Below, piece by piece: positions 18,564 to 28,427 of a stretch of DNA of 64,000 nt. The notes below the pieces were generated by a model. It was given only the letters and a program-made list of their open reading frames with translations, made no database searches and was not told the DNA's origin. This DNA is from Jatrophihabitans cynanchi (lineage in GTDB: Bacteria; Actinomycetota; Actinomycetes; Mycobacteriales; Jatrophihabitantaceae). The position numbers and the translations under genes are program-made. The DNA is taken from NCBI RefSeq assembly GCF_027247405.1, contig NZ_CP097463.1, positions 1,178,001 to 1,242,000 on the forward strand, given 5' to 3'. Positions within the stretch are counted from its first letter, which is position 1, and each line of letters opens with the position of its first letter.

Positions 18564-20468
18564 ATGCGTCGCAGGTTGGGTAGGTTCGGCGCACTTACGG
18601 CCGTCGCCCTCTTCCTCTGCGCCGGGCCTGCCGCGGCGCAGCCGAACGGTGCCGCTGTTGCTGCGCTCTCCTTCGACGACGCGGCGGCGATCACGCTGGC
18701 GCCCGGCGACGACCCGCAACCGGTGCTCGTCCTCAACGCGACGACGACCCTGCATCACGTCTTCATCTCACTACAGGCGACGACCTCATCGCCGGCGAGG
18801 ACGCCGACGCTCGCAGTGTCGGCAACGCTGGACACCCGGACGATCGGTACCACTCCGGTCGCCGCCGAGGTCCCGGTCTCCGGATCGCTCACCGTGTTCG
18901 TGAAGCCGACCGGTACCAAGGGCGACGCGTACCTCGTCGTGTCCGACGTCCAGGACGACCTGACGATCCGGCGCGCGCTCCACGTCGCGACGGCCGCGAC
19001 CGGCAAGCCGGCGGTGACCAGCTGGAAGCGCACCGTCTCGGACACCGGAAGCGACGGTCGCATCGGCACGATCCCGCTCGCCGCCGGCCAATCGTGCGGC
19101 ACTCCCGCGGAATCGTCGGCGGTCGTCGTAAGCGGCGACGACGACCAGCTCACCGTGACCGGCACCTGTACCGCCGGGCTGGTGACGCTGCGCGCGAAGG
19201 GCATCGACGGTGCGCCGGTCGGCGTGTACTCGGGCTCGCTGAAGATCGGCGACGCCGACACCAGCCTGGAACTCACCGTTCGGGCCCCGTGGTGGCAGGC
19301 GGTGATCGCGCTCGCCATCGGCATCGTGCTGGCGCTGCTGCTGCGTTCGATCGCGGGACGGCGTGCGCTGTGGTCGCTGCGCAGGCGCATCCGCGAGCTG
19401 CCCGACCCGACGCACCCGCCGGACACGAAGTGGCACAAACGCGCCGGCGCCGAGGTGGCGACGACCCGGACGGAGCTGGCAACGCGTTGCGCCGACACGC
19501 AGGTCTATCCGAGCTGGCAGCGTGGCGCGGTGCGGTGGCTGCGGTGCCTGTTCGTGCCGACACCGGCGGCCGCGAAGCTGACGGCCGACGTCGAGACGGA
19601 GCGCGCGGATGCCGAGGCGAAGATCGCCGCCTGGGACGCGGGCGCCGCGGCCAAGCTCGACGCCCTCGGTGCGCTGACCGTGCCGGCGGGCACGCCGATG
19701 AGCAAGCTCGCCGCGCGGGCAGCCGACATCGCCGGCGATCCGGGCAAGGGCATGCTCGCGCCGAGCGACTCGGCGCAGACACCGGCGGCGCAGCGGGCGG
19801 GCGTCGACGGATTGGCGGCCGTCCTGGACGAGGCCGAGGCGATTCTCACCGTTGCCGAGACCGCCCGCCGGGTAACGGTGATGCTGCAGCAACTGGCCGG
19901 CGCGACTCCACCCGCGTCGTCCGACGACCCCGCGCTGGCCGCGGCCGTGCTGCGCGCCTGGCGGCAGAACTACGCGGACGCCGAACTGCGCCTGACCGGT
20001 GCCGAGCAGGAGATCGCCCGCACCGTAGACGCCCGTGCGCTGCTCACCGACGGATTCGAGGACCGCGTCCACGACGCGACGCTGATCTTCGACCGGCTCG
20101 CCGTCGTACCGCCCGTCGACGCGCACACCCGCACGCTCGCCGCGTCGCAGAGCGGTGGTGTCACGGCGATGTGGTGGCAGTCGATTCCCGCGCGGCTGAA
20201 GGAGGTCGCGGCGGACGCCGGCCGGTTGGTGGCCGGGCGCGCCGTGCTGATCAGCGACCTGCTCGCGGTCGGCGTGGCGACACTGGTCGTCCTCGTCGCC
20301 GGCCTGACCAGCCTCTACGTCGGCAAGGACTGGGGAAGCGGCCTCGACTGGTTCACCGCGATCATCGCTGCGGCAGGCGGCACGCTCACGATCGCGCCGC
20401 TGGTCGCTGCCCTGGACCGGCTCGGCGCGGGCACCGACCCGGCGGCGCCGTCCGGCGGTGACGCGTGA
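18564..20468 (+). CDS. Secreted/membrane-anchored protein of unknown function, coupled to an S8 protease
   Basis: I do not recognise the family. From the ATG at 18564 there is a clear signal peptide (MRRRLGRFGALTAVALFLCA, cut after AAAQ); an ATG at 18540 would add eight residues. An extracytoplasmic region of about 220 residues, rich in Thr and beta-type sequence, is followed by a membrane segment (WQAVIALAIGIVLALLL). A long Ala/Glu-rich, probably helical cytoplasmic region comes next, then two more hydrophobic segments at the C-terminus (ISDLLAVGVATLVVLVAG and a second). The end overlaps the protease start (GTGA), so the two proteins are made together and may form one membrane complex. Confidence 0.75.
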   Translation: MRRRLGRFGALTAVALFLCAGPAAAQPNGAAVAALSFDDAAAITLAPGDDPQPVLVLNATTTLHHVFISLQATTSSPARTPTLAVSATLDTRTIGTTPVAAEVPVSGSLTVFVKPTGTKGDAYLVVSDVQDDLTIRRALHVATAATGKPAVTSWKRTVSDTGSDGRIGTIPLAAGQSCGTPAESSAVVVSGDDDQLTVTGTCTAGLVTLRAKGIDGAPVGVYSGSLKIGDADTSLELTVRAPWWQAVIALAIGIVLALLLRSIAGRRALWSLRRRIRELPDPTHPPDTKWHKRAGAEVATTRTELATRCADTQVYPSWQRGAVRWLRCLFVPTPAAAKLTADVETERADAEAKIAAWDAGAAAKLDALGALTVPAGTPMSKLAARAADIAGDPGKGMLAPSDSAQTPAAQRAGVDGLAAVLDEAEAILTVAETARRVTVMLQQLAGATPPASSDDPALAAAVLRAWRQNYADAELRLTGAEQEIARTVDARALLTDGFEDRVHDATLIFDRLAVVPPVDAHTRTLAASQSGGVTAMWWQSIPARLKEVAADAGRLVAGRAVLISDLLAVGVATLVVLVAGLTSLYVGKDWGSGLDWFTAIIAAAGGTLTIAPLVAALDRLGAGTDPAAPSGGDA

Positions 20469-21661
20469 CCTCGACGGTCGACGGCGGCGGCACGCTGTCC
20501 AACCCCGCGCCGGAGCCGCCCCGCGACTGGATGCGGCGTCGGCGGCTCGTGCACCTGACGGCGGCCGCGCGCAGCATGTTCTCCCGCCGGGACAGGCGAA
20601 TCGTCCGCGGTGCGGTGCTCGTGCTGTGCCGTGGAGACGGTTCGGACTTCCTGGTCCGGCTGTTCGGCTACCAGCGGCGCCGGCCGGTCCAGATCGCCGA
20701 GGCAGAACGGCTGCAGATCTGGGAGGTCCGCTGCCTCGAGGGGGCCGAGCGTGCCGTCATGGAGACCATCAGCCTCAGTTGGCGCGAGTACGGCGATGAC
20801 TCGTTCGGCGACATCCGCACCACCCGGTTGCCCGGCGTCCGCTACGAGACGGCGCAGGTGTCGAGCCAGGTCCTTGCAGGCGCCTTCGCGCAGATGAACC
20901 TGGCCCCCGAGCCGGACTCCGGTGCCGGGGTCGTGGTGGCCGTGATCGACAGCGACGTGCGCCGAGAACTGGTTCCCGGCCTGCACGTGCACCGGGTCGA
21001 TCCCGAACGCACGCGCATCAGGAAGCCGTTCCGGCCGTTCCGCGACCCGAACCGGTTCCACGGCACCGCGGTCGCCGCGCTGATCGGGCAAGGCGCCCCA
21101 GGAGCCGAGCTGGTGTGGTCGCCGCGCCCGGTCGACGTCGAGTTCTGGCTGAACAAGCAGGTCCGCGCCGTCGTCAAGCGTGCGGGCGGACGCCCGGTCG
21201 TCGCCAATCTGAGCTGGACCTACCTCGACGAGGCGCTGACCGAACAGGAGCTGATCGACTTCCGCTATGCGGTCGACACCGTGCTGTCCGACCTGATGTC
21301 CGACTGCGTGCTCGTCGCAGCCGCGGGGAACATCACGGCCGGTGTAACCGGTTCGCCGATGGGTTACCCGGCGGGTTCGGAGTACGTGCTGGCGGTGGCC
21401 GGCGCGAACGCCGACGGCGCGCCGTCGCCACAGTCACGGCACGGCAAGGACTACGGACCGTGGTGCCTGGCTCCATCCGGAGCCGATCGCTCCGCGGGGC
21501 TGATCGAGGTCGCGAACAAGGCGTTCGGCGGGACGTCGATGGCCTGCGCGCTGGCGAGCGCACTGGTCGCGGCAGAGTTCGAGTCGCGCACGCCGGTGGC
21601 GATGCTCGCACACCTGGAGGCGCTGATCGCGCGAGATCCCGAGCGGCTCCTGCGCCGCTGA
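20465..21661 (+). CDS. S8 (subtilisin-like) serine protease, apparently intracellular
   Basis: The C-terminal 250 residues are a subtilase domain. The catalytic Asp is in VVVAVIDSDV, the His in NRFHGTAVAALIG, the oxyanion-hole Asn in VAAAGN, and the Ser in FGGTSMACALASAL. The N-terminal 150 residues are basic and not recognised. There is no signal peptide, no propeptide of the usual kind and no membrane anchor. It therefore probably acts in the cytoplasm, perhaps recruited by the upstream membrane protein with which it is co-translated. Its target is unknown. Downstream is a SpoIIE phosphatase, but 82 bases with a separate promoter-like element lie between. Confidence 0.85.
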   Translation: MTSTVDGGGTLSNPAPEPPRDWMRRRRLVHLTAAARSMFSRRDRRIVRGAVLVLCRGDGSDFLVRLFGYQRRRPVQIAEAERLQIWEVRCLEGAERAVMETISLSWREYGDDSFGDIRTTRLPGVRYETAQVSSQVLAGAFAQMNLAPEPDSGAGVVVAVIDSDVRRELVPGLHVHRVDPERTRIRKPFRPFRDPNRFHGTAVAALIGQGAPGAELVWSPRPVDVEFWLNKQVRAVVKRAGGRPVVANLSWTYLDEALTEQELIDFRYAVDTVLSDLMSDCVLVAAAGNITAGVTGSPMGYPAGSEYVLAVAGANADGAPSPQSRHGKDYGPWCLAPSGADRSAGLIEVANKAFGGTSMACALASALVAAEFESRTPVAMLAHLEALIARDPERLLRR

Positions 21662-21731
21662 ACGAATTCGTCCGATCCGTGCAGCGACCGCGCAACGGCG
21701 CCGCTCGACCGACCGAGCCCGGCAATCTGGT

Positions 21732-21743
21732 TACGATCAAAGT
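21732..21743 (+). promoter_or_regulatory. Possible leaderless promoter of the SpoIIE phosphatase gene
   Basis: TACGAT (21732-21737) lies six bases before the GTG at 21744 with no ribosome-binding site, so transcription probably starts at the initiation codon. No convincing -35 element is present. Confidence 0.35.
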
Positions 21744-22952
21744 GTGTCGGACCAGCAGGCAGCCGAGCGGTTGGAAGCGTTGACGGCCCTGACCGACTCT
21801 GCCCTGTCCCGGTTGGACATGGACGATCTTCTCGACGAACTGCTCGACCGGGTGCGGCTGATCCTCGATGCCGACACCGCTGCCGTCCTACTGATCGATG
21901 ACGGATCGAGCTACGTCACCGCCCGTGCCGCTCGCGGGCTGGAGGAGGAGGTGCGGCAGGGCGTCAAGGTGCCCTTCGGCGCGGGGTTCGCAGGTTCGAT
22001 CGCGGCCCGCAAGGAACCCGTGCTCCTCGACCACGTCGACGCCACGACGGTCACGAATCCGCTGCTGTGGGAAAAGGGCATCCGAACGATGCTCGGCGTG
22101 CCGCTGCTCAGCGCGGATCGGGTCACCGGGGTGCTGCACGTCGGTCGCCTCGAGCCACGCTCGTTCACCTCGCAGGACGCCGAACTGCTGCAGGTCGCCG
22201 CCGACCGGGTGGCCAACGCTCTGCAGGCCACCCAGCTGGCCGTCGAATCGGCTGCGGCGCAGATGCTCGAACGTGGGCTGATGCCCACCCACCTACCGGA
22301 GGTTCCCGGGATCGAGTTCGCGTCGCGTTATGTGGCGGCGGACAGCCGGATCATCGGCGGCGATTGGTTCGACGCCTTCGTCCTGCCTTCGGGCCGGCTG
22401 TGGCTCGTCACCGGTGATGTCGCCGGACACGGTCTGGACGCCGCGGTGATCATGGGGCGGGTCCGGAGCTCGCTGCGTGCCTATGCCCTCACCGAGGCGC
22501 CCGTTGCCGACGTCGTGCGACTCACCGACGCGAAGGTCCTGCACTTCGAGATGGGCGCCATGGTGACCGTCGTCGGCGCGGTCGCCGAGCCACCATACGA
22601 TCGTTTCGACGTCTGCACCGCGGGACACCTGCCTCCGGTGCTGGCGGTTCCGGGCGCGCACGGCGCACTGCTGGACCTACCCGTCGGACCACCGATGGGC
22701 GTCGAACCGAACCTCGCCCGCAGCTCAGCCGCAGTGGAGTTGCCGAGCGGAGCCGTGTTGATCCTGTACACCGACGGCTTGGTGGAACGACGCGACCGCC
22801 CGCTCGACGAACAACTCGAGGTGCTGTGCCGCGCCGCGTACGCCGACAAACCGGAGGCCGTCTGCCGCGAGGTCATGCACACCATGATCGGTACCGATCC
22901 CACGGGCGACGACATCGCCGTGCTCGCGGTCCGCCGGACGCACGACGTCTAG
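21744..22952 (+). CDS. GAF domain-containing PP2C phosphatase (SpoIIE/RsbU type)
   Basis: A signalling phosphatase of 402 residues. Residues about 25-160 form a GAF sensor (LLDELLDRVRLILDADTAAVLL and VTGVLHVGR). Residues about 185-400 form a SpoIIE domain with the metal-binding motifs GGDWFDAF and VTGDVAGHGLDAA, then ILYTDGLVERR and the final GDDIAVLAVR. Such enzymes dephosphorylate anti-sigma-factor antagonists in the sigma-B-like partner-switching pathways common in actinobacteria. No anti-sigma factor or STAS protein lies beside it, so its partner is elsewhere. Confidence 0.92.
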   Translation: MSDQQAAERLEALTALTDSALSRLDMDDLLDELLDRVRLILDADTAAVLLIDDGSSYVTARAARGLEEEVRQGVKVPFGAGFAGSIAARKEPVLLDHVDATTVTNPLLWEKGIRTMLGVPLLSADRVTGVLHVGRLEPRSFTSQDAELLQVAADRVANALQATQLAVESAAAQMLERGLMPTHLPEVPGIEFASRYVAADSRIIGGDWFDAFVLPSGRLWLVTGDVAGHGLDAAVIMGRVRSSLRAYALTEAPVADVVRLTDAKVLHFEMGAMVTVVGAVAEPPYDRFDVCTAGHLPPVLAVPGAHGALLDLPVGPPMGVEPNLARSSAAVELPSGAVLILYTDGLVERRDRPLDEQLEVLCRAAYADKPEAVCREVMHTMIGTDPTGDDIAVLAVRRTHDV

Positions 22953-22953
22953 G

Positions 22954-22983
22954 ACCGCCTCGGACGCGCCCTCACGCGGCGGT
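22954..22983. terminator. Weak inverted repeat between convergent genes
   Basis: ACCGCC (22954-22959) and GGCGGT (22978-22983) form a six-pair GC stem with an 18-base loop between two converging genes. There is no U-tract. It may act as a bidirectional terminator, but evidence is thin. Confidence 0.25.
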
Positions 22984-23844
22984 TCAGGGGGCGGCGACGC
23001 ACTCCTGCCGCTGCCGGCCCAACCCGTCGATCCCGAGCTCGACCACGTCGCCGGCGCGGAGGTAACGAGGTTCACGCTGGCCCATCGCGACCCCGGGTGG
23101 CGTTCCCGTGTTGATGATGTCGCCGGGCTCCAGGACCATGAACCGGCTCAGGTAGGCGATGATCGCCCCGACGCCGAAGATCATGGTCGCGGTGTTCCCG
23201 GTCTGCCGCCGCTCACCGTTGACGTCCAACCACAGTCCCAGCGCCTGCGGATCGGGGACCTCGTCAGCCGTCACCAGCCACGGACCGGCGGGGTTGAACG
23301 TCTCGCACGACTTGCCCTTGATCCATTGGCCACCGCGCTCGAGCTGGAATTCGCGCTCGGACACGTCGTTGCACACGAGATATCCCGCGACGGCCTCGAG
23401 TGCCTCCTGCTCCGAGGACAGGTAACGGCACTGCCGGCCGATGACGACCCCGAGCTCGACCTCCCAGTCGGTCTTGGTCGAACCTCGCGGTATCCGAACC
23501 TGGTCGTTCGGTCCGACCAGAGTGTTCGGCGCCTTGGCGAACACGATCGGTTCTGTGGGCAAGGCCTGCCCCGTCTCGGCCGCGTGGTCGGCGTAGTTCA
23601 GCCCGATGCAGATGATCTTCTCGGGCTTCGCCACCGGAGCACCGACACGCAGACCGCTGGAGGACAGCGAACCGGCCCGCGCCGCGAGCCCGGCCGAGTC
23701 GCGTCGTAGTGCGGTCAGCGCATCGCTGCCGAAGAACCTTCCGTCGAAGTCGCCGACCTCCGCGCTCACGTCGACGACCAGGTCCTCACCGACGAGCAGG
23801 TGTGCACGTTCCTGTCCGGGTGCGCCCAGTCGCATCAGCCGCAT
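22984..23844 (-). CDS. Fumarylacetoacetate hydrolase (FAH) family protein
   Basis: A 286-residue cytoplasmic hydrolase or decarboxylase of the FAH superfamily. The core starts at KIICIGLNYADHAAE. Metal ligands are in KTDWEVELGVVIG and NDVSEREFQ, the substrate loop is GQWIKGKSCETFNP, and the C-terminus has NTGTPPGVAMG. Family members cleave C-C bonds of beta-diketo acids or act on 2-keto-3-deoxy acids such as 2,4-diketo-3-deoxy-sugar acids. ATG at 23844 follows GAGGAG, and the frame upstream overlaps the previous gene. It is last in the minus-strand catabolic operon. Confidence 0.9.
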   Translation of the reverse strand: MRLMRLGAPGQERAHLLVGEDLVVDVSAEVGDFDGRFFGSDALTALRRDSAGLAARAGSLSSSGLRVGAPVAKPEKIICIGLNYADHAAETGQALPTEPIVFAKAPNTLVGPNDQVRIPRGSTKTDWEVELGVVIGRQCRYLSSEQEALEAVAGYLVCNDVSEREFQLERGGQWIKGKSCETFNPAGPWLVTADEVPDPQALGLWLDVNGERRQTGNTATMIFGVGAIIAYLSRFMVLEPGDIINTGTPPGVAMGQREPRYLRAGDVVELGIDGLGRQRQECVAAP

Positions 23845-23855
23845 CGAATCGCTCC

Positions 23856-24974
23856 TCAGTCCGGTTCGGTGCCCGCCGCCGTCAGGCGCAGGCGGAGTAC
23901 TCGGATCCCGTACAGATCCTCTTCCTTGCACCAGAACGCGAGGGCGGCGGACCGCTCGTTCTCCACGACGATGCTGGGGTATCCGAACTGCAGGGCGCTC
24001 AGCTCACTGCCGACCGCACCCGAACCGGCCATTCCCGATCCGGCGCCGAGCCAGAGCGGGCAGGTCTGCTCGGTCACCCAGCTCGTGCCGATCTCGGCGG
24101 TGCTGGCCCACAGCCCGGGAGTGTCGTGACGCCGGTACACGGCGAGAATCCGATCTCCGCCGAGGGGCGCGAGCTTCATCGTCTGCGCACGGATCCCGTT
24201 CTCGCGCGCGGGTCCGAAGCGTTCCCGCTGCGCAGCGACGGCGTAGGTCGACGGCAGCGTCCTCCCGGTCCGGGTGTCCAGGGACCACACGACGGCCACG
24301 AGCCGACCGTCGGCCAGTTCGGCGATCGACTGCTCCCAGCTGACGATCCCCTCGGCCCAGCGATCGAACTCGTCGAGGTGCGTCGACCACGTGTGGCCGC
24401 CGTCGCAGGAGACGAAGGCAACGGCCCGCATCCCTTCCGCGCCCTCGCCGTCCCAACCGATCCAGGTGGAGGTGGGGAGCAGGATGCGCCCGTCCGACAA
24501 TTCGACCGGTGCGTGGCAGGTCTCGAAGGCGGGAGCGCGCAGCGGCGGCACGGCCACGGCCGGGGTGCTCCACGTCCGTCCCCCATCATCGCTGCGCGTG
24601 CTGATCAACTCGCAGTCGCAGTAGCCGAGGCCGGGGTGGTTGATCAGGCCCTGCGCGGGGTCGGACCGGACGAACCGTGCCCCGAACCCGAGCAGGGTTC
24701 CGTCGCGTAGCCGCGCCACGCGCACGGTGTGGGTCGCCCGTGGCGGCGGTTCGGGCTCGAGCATCGGCGCGGGCTCGGACCAGGTGTCGCCGCCGTCGAG
24801 CGAACGGCTGGTGTAGGTGCGGTAGTCGTGAGCTTCCGGCCCCTGTCCGAGGTCGAACGTGCAGAGCCATTCGTCGGCGCCGAGCCGGATCAGGGACGGG
24901 TGCCACGCGTGGCGGGCGACAAGCTCCGGGCGCGGGTTGCGATACACGGCTACCGAACGCTCAACGGTGATCAA
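23856..24974 (-). CDS. Sialidase-fold (BNR repeat) protein
   Basis: A beta-propeller protein of about 372 residues with Asp-box repeats SxDxGxTW: SLDGGDTWS, SDDGGRTWS and SCDGGHTWS. It belongs to the exo-alpha-sialidase/BNR_2 family. No signal peptide is visible, so an intracellular location is likely and true extracellular sialidase action is doubtful. The start is uncertain: TTG at 24974 overlaps the upstream stop (TTGA), and a later GTG is possible. Proteins of this group often sit in catabolic operons with aldolases and Gfo/Idh enzymes, as here, with unclear substrates. Confidence 0.8.
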   Translation of the reverse strand: MITVERSVAVYRNPRPELVARHAWHPSLIRLGADEWLCTFDLGQGPEAHDYRTYTSRSLDGGDTWSEPAPMLEPEPPPRATHTVRVARLRDGTLLGFGARFVRSDPAQGLINHPGLGYCDCELISTRSDDGGRTWSTPAVAVPPLRAPAFETCHAPVELSDGRILLPTSTWIGWDGEGAEGMRAVAFVSCDGGHTWSTHLDEFDRWAEGIVSWEQSIAELADGRLVAVVWSLDTRTGRTLPSTYAVAAQRERFGPARENGIRAQTMKLAPLGGDRILAVYRRHDTPGLWASTAEIGTSWVTEQTCPLWLGAGSGMAGSGAVGSELSALQFGYPSIVVENERSAALAFWCKEEDLYGIRVLRLRLTAAGTEPD

Positions 24975-25939
24975 ACCGGCTGTCCCGCCAGCTCCAGCCC
25001 GGCCGCGCGGCAGTCGTCGATGAATGCGTACAGCGGATCGTCGCTGAGCGCCAGACCCGGGACCCCCGCGACGATACGTGCGAGGCCCTGCTCCTGCCAG
25101 GTTGCGAACGCTTCGGCCCGGCTGGGCAGGTCCGACGCCGACGCGGCGTCGGTGAACGCGATCTCGTCCGGCCGCATCATCCGCTGCCCGCCGCTCGCCA
25201 GGCCGCGCCAGGCCAGGCTGGGCGGCACGCTGATCGAGATCGCCAGGGTCTGCGGGTCGCGTCCGATCTCCTCGCACCGGTGCCTCAACAGGGCACACGC
25301 CTGCGCGGTCGCGGCCGGCAGCACGTCCAGGTTGATCTCGTCGCAGTACTTGGCGGCGAGTCGGAAGGTGACGTTCGGCCCATGTCCGCCGATCAAGATC
25401 GGGATGCGCGGCCGCTGCACCGACCGCGGGTTGTTGACGACCTGGCGGACCGTCGCGTACCTGCCGTGGAACTCGACCGGCGGCTCGTCGGCAGTCACCA
25501 TCTTGCTGATGATCTCCAGATGCTCGGCCAGCGTCGCCAGCCGGTCCTTGAGCGGCAGGAAGTCATAGCCGAAGGCGTCGGCCTCGTCGGCCCGGAACCC
25601 GCAACCCAGACCCAGGGTGAGCCGGCCGCGACTGATCACATCGAGCGTCGAGGCCATCTTCGCAGTGAGCGCCGGATTGCGGAACGTCGAGTTGAGCACC
25701 GTGAATCCGAGTTCGGCACGCGGTGCCTCGACTGCGAGCGCGGCGGTGAGCGTGACGCATTCGAAGAGCACCTGCTCGCCGCCCCACTTGGTGAGCACGT
25801 GCTCCCCGGTCCACAACGACTCGATGCCGAGGCCTTCAGCGAGCTTCGCCAGCTCGATGATCCGGTCATAGGCGCGCAGCGGGTCCCAACCCTCGAACTC
25901 GCCGAACCAGCCCTGAGGCAGGATGAGCCCGGCCTTCAT
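24971..25939 (-). CDS. LLM-class (luciferase-like) oxidoreductase
   Basis: A TIM-barrel flavin/F420-dependent enzyme of 322 residues. Recognisable are the N-terminal AEGLGIESLWTGEHVL, the central SRGRLTLGLGCGFRADE, and PILIGGHGP near residue 185. In actinobacteria many members use F420H2 and others FMN; the sequence does not settle which. It lies between RidA and the sialidase-fold gene with four-base overlaps on both sides, so it is part of the same pathway. Confidence 0.9.
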   Translation of the reverse strand: MKAGLILPQGWFGEFEGWDPLRAYDRIIELAKLAEGLGIESLWTGEHVLTKWGGEQVLFECVTLTAALAVEAPRAELGFTVLNSTFRNPALTAKMASTLDVISRGRLTLGLGCGFRADEADAFGYDFLPLKDRLATLAEHLEIISKMVTADEPPVEFHGRYATVRQVVNNPRSVQRPRIPILIGGHGPNVTFRLAAKYCDEINLDVLPAATAQACALLRHRCEEIGRDPQTLAISISVPPSLAWRGLASGGQRMMRPDEIAFTDAASASDLPSRAEAFATWQEQGLARIVAGVPGLALSDDPLYAFIDDCRAAGLELAGQPV

Positions 25940-26352
25940 GACGCACCCGGACGGTGTTCGGGACGGCTCGGCGGCAGTGCGACCACCGCGTCGATCTCGA
26001 TGGCTATTCCGAGCGTCGGCACGGGAACCGTCGTGCGCGCCGGGTACGGCGGACGAAGGTAGCTGCGCATGATCTCGTTGTATTCGGCGAAGTTGCCGTA
26101 GTCCTCGATGTAGGCGCCGATCTTGACGGCGTCGTGAATGTCGCCGCCCGCGGCCGCGGCGATGACCGCGATGTTGTCGAAGACCGCGCGTACCTTCTCG
26201 GCGAACGTCTCGCCGCGCGGCCGGCCGTGTTCGTCGAACGGGCCCTGCCCGGAGATGAACAGCAGATCACCACTGCGCACAGCGTGCGAGTAGGGCCCGG
26301 CAGGCAACGATCCACCCGGTGCGATGACCGCTTGGCGGTCAGCCGTGGGCAT
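25936..26352 (-). CDS. RidA/YjgF family deaminase
   Basis: A 138-residue protein of the Rid family, which hydrolyses reactive enamine/imine intermediates released by PLP or flavin amine enzymes. Typical are GPYSHAVRSGDLLFISGQ at the N-terminus and the substrate-binding Arg in YPARTTVPV. Its presence with two aminotransferases, a DadA-like oxidase and a threonine-synthase-like enzyme in the island argues that the degraded compound carries an amino group. It is coupled to both neighbours (ATGA and TGATG overlaps). Confidence 0.92.
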   Translation of the reverse strand: MPTADRQAVIAPGGSLPAGPYSHAVRSGDLLFISGQGPFDEHGRPRGETFAEKVRAVFDNIAVIAAAAGGDIHDAVKIGAYIEDYGNFAEYNEIMRSYLRPPYPARTTVPVPTLGIAIEIDAVVALPPSRPEHRPGAS

Positions 26353-27319
26353 CAGGCACCCCTTCGCGCCGGAGCGCGGCCCGCGCGCTCGAGCAGCTCG
26401 ATCGCCCGCCGCGCGGCGAAGACGTGCAGGTCGTCGCGCGCCTCCTGCGAGGTCGCCGCCATGTGCTGGGTCAGGACGACATTGGGCAGTTCTCGCAGCG
26501 GGTCGTCGTCAGGAGGTGGCTCCTGAGCGCGCACGTCCAGCCCGGCAGCCCCGATCCGGCCGGCCGCCAGCGCCTCCAGCAACGCGGCCTCGTCGATCAA
26601 TGCGCCACGTGCGACGTTGACGATCACTGCTCCTGGTCGTAGCGTGGCGATCCGCGCGGCGTCCAGCAGCCGCCGGGACGAGTCGGTCAGCGCACTGCAC
26701 AGGACCACGACCTCGCTGCGTCCCAGGAGGTCGTCGAGGCCACACAACCGGACGAAATCGAGCGGTGACGACTCGAGATACGGGTCGTGCGCGAGCACGG
26801 TCATCCCGAAGGCGGCGCACTTGACGGCGACCTGGCTACCGATCCGGCCAAGCCCGACGATTCCCACGGTCTGACCGCGCAGGCGCCGGATGCCGAAGAA
26901 GTCGGGACCGGAGTAGACCTTCCATTCACCGCTTTCGGCCTTGCGGGCAAAGGGAATCAGTCGGCGCTGGATCGCGAGCAGCAGCGCCATCGCGTGATCG
27001 GACACCTCGTCCGTGCAGTAGCCGGCCACGTTGGTGACCGGGATCGAGGCGGCCGCGGCAGCGGCGGCGTCGACCGCGTCCATGCCGACGCTGTAGCAGA
27101 TGACGCCGGCGCAGCGGGTCAGGTGGGCGAAGAGCTCGGACGGGAACGGACCGGAGACGATGAGGACGTCGGCACGCTGCAACTGCTCGATGCTCGCGCG
27201 CTCGGTGTCCGGCACCACGAGGGCCACCCCTTCGGCTGCCAGCAGTTCACGCTCACGGTCGTACACCCAGTCCAGGTCGCGGATCGGGTCCCAGATGAGG
27301 ACGCTCGGATCGTCCGGTG

Positions 27320-27323
<4 letters not shown>
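26352..27323 (-). CDS. D-isomer-specific 2-hydroxyacid dehydrogenase
   Basis: A 323-residue NAD(P)-dependent dehydrogenase interconverting 2-hydroxy and 2-keto acids. The nucleotide site is GIVGLGRIGSQVA. Catalytic Arg (in NVARGALIDE), Glu (in RAQEPPPDDD) and His (in LTQHMAATS) are all present. The sequence leans to the phosphoglycerate-dehydrogenase/CtBP-like branch. It overlaps the RidA start by one base and the ABC ATPase stop upstream by four bases. Confidence 0.9.
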
Positions 27324-28426
<1,103 letters not shown>

Positions 28427-28427
28427 G

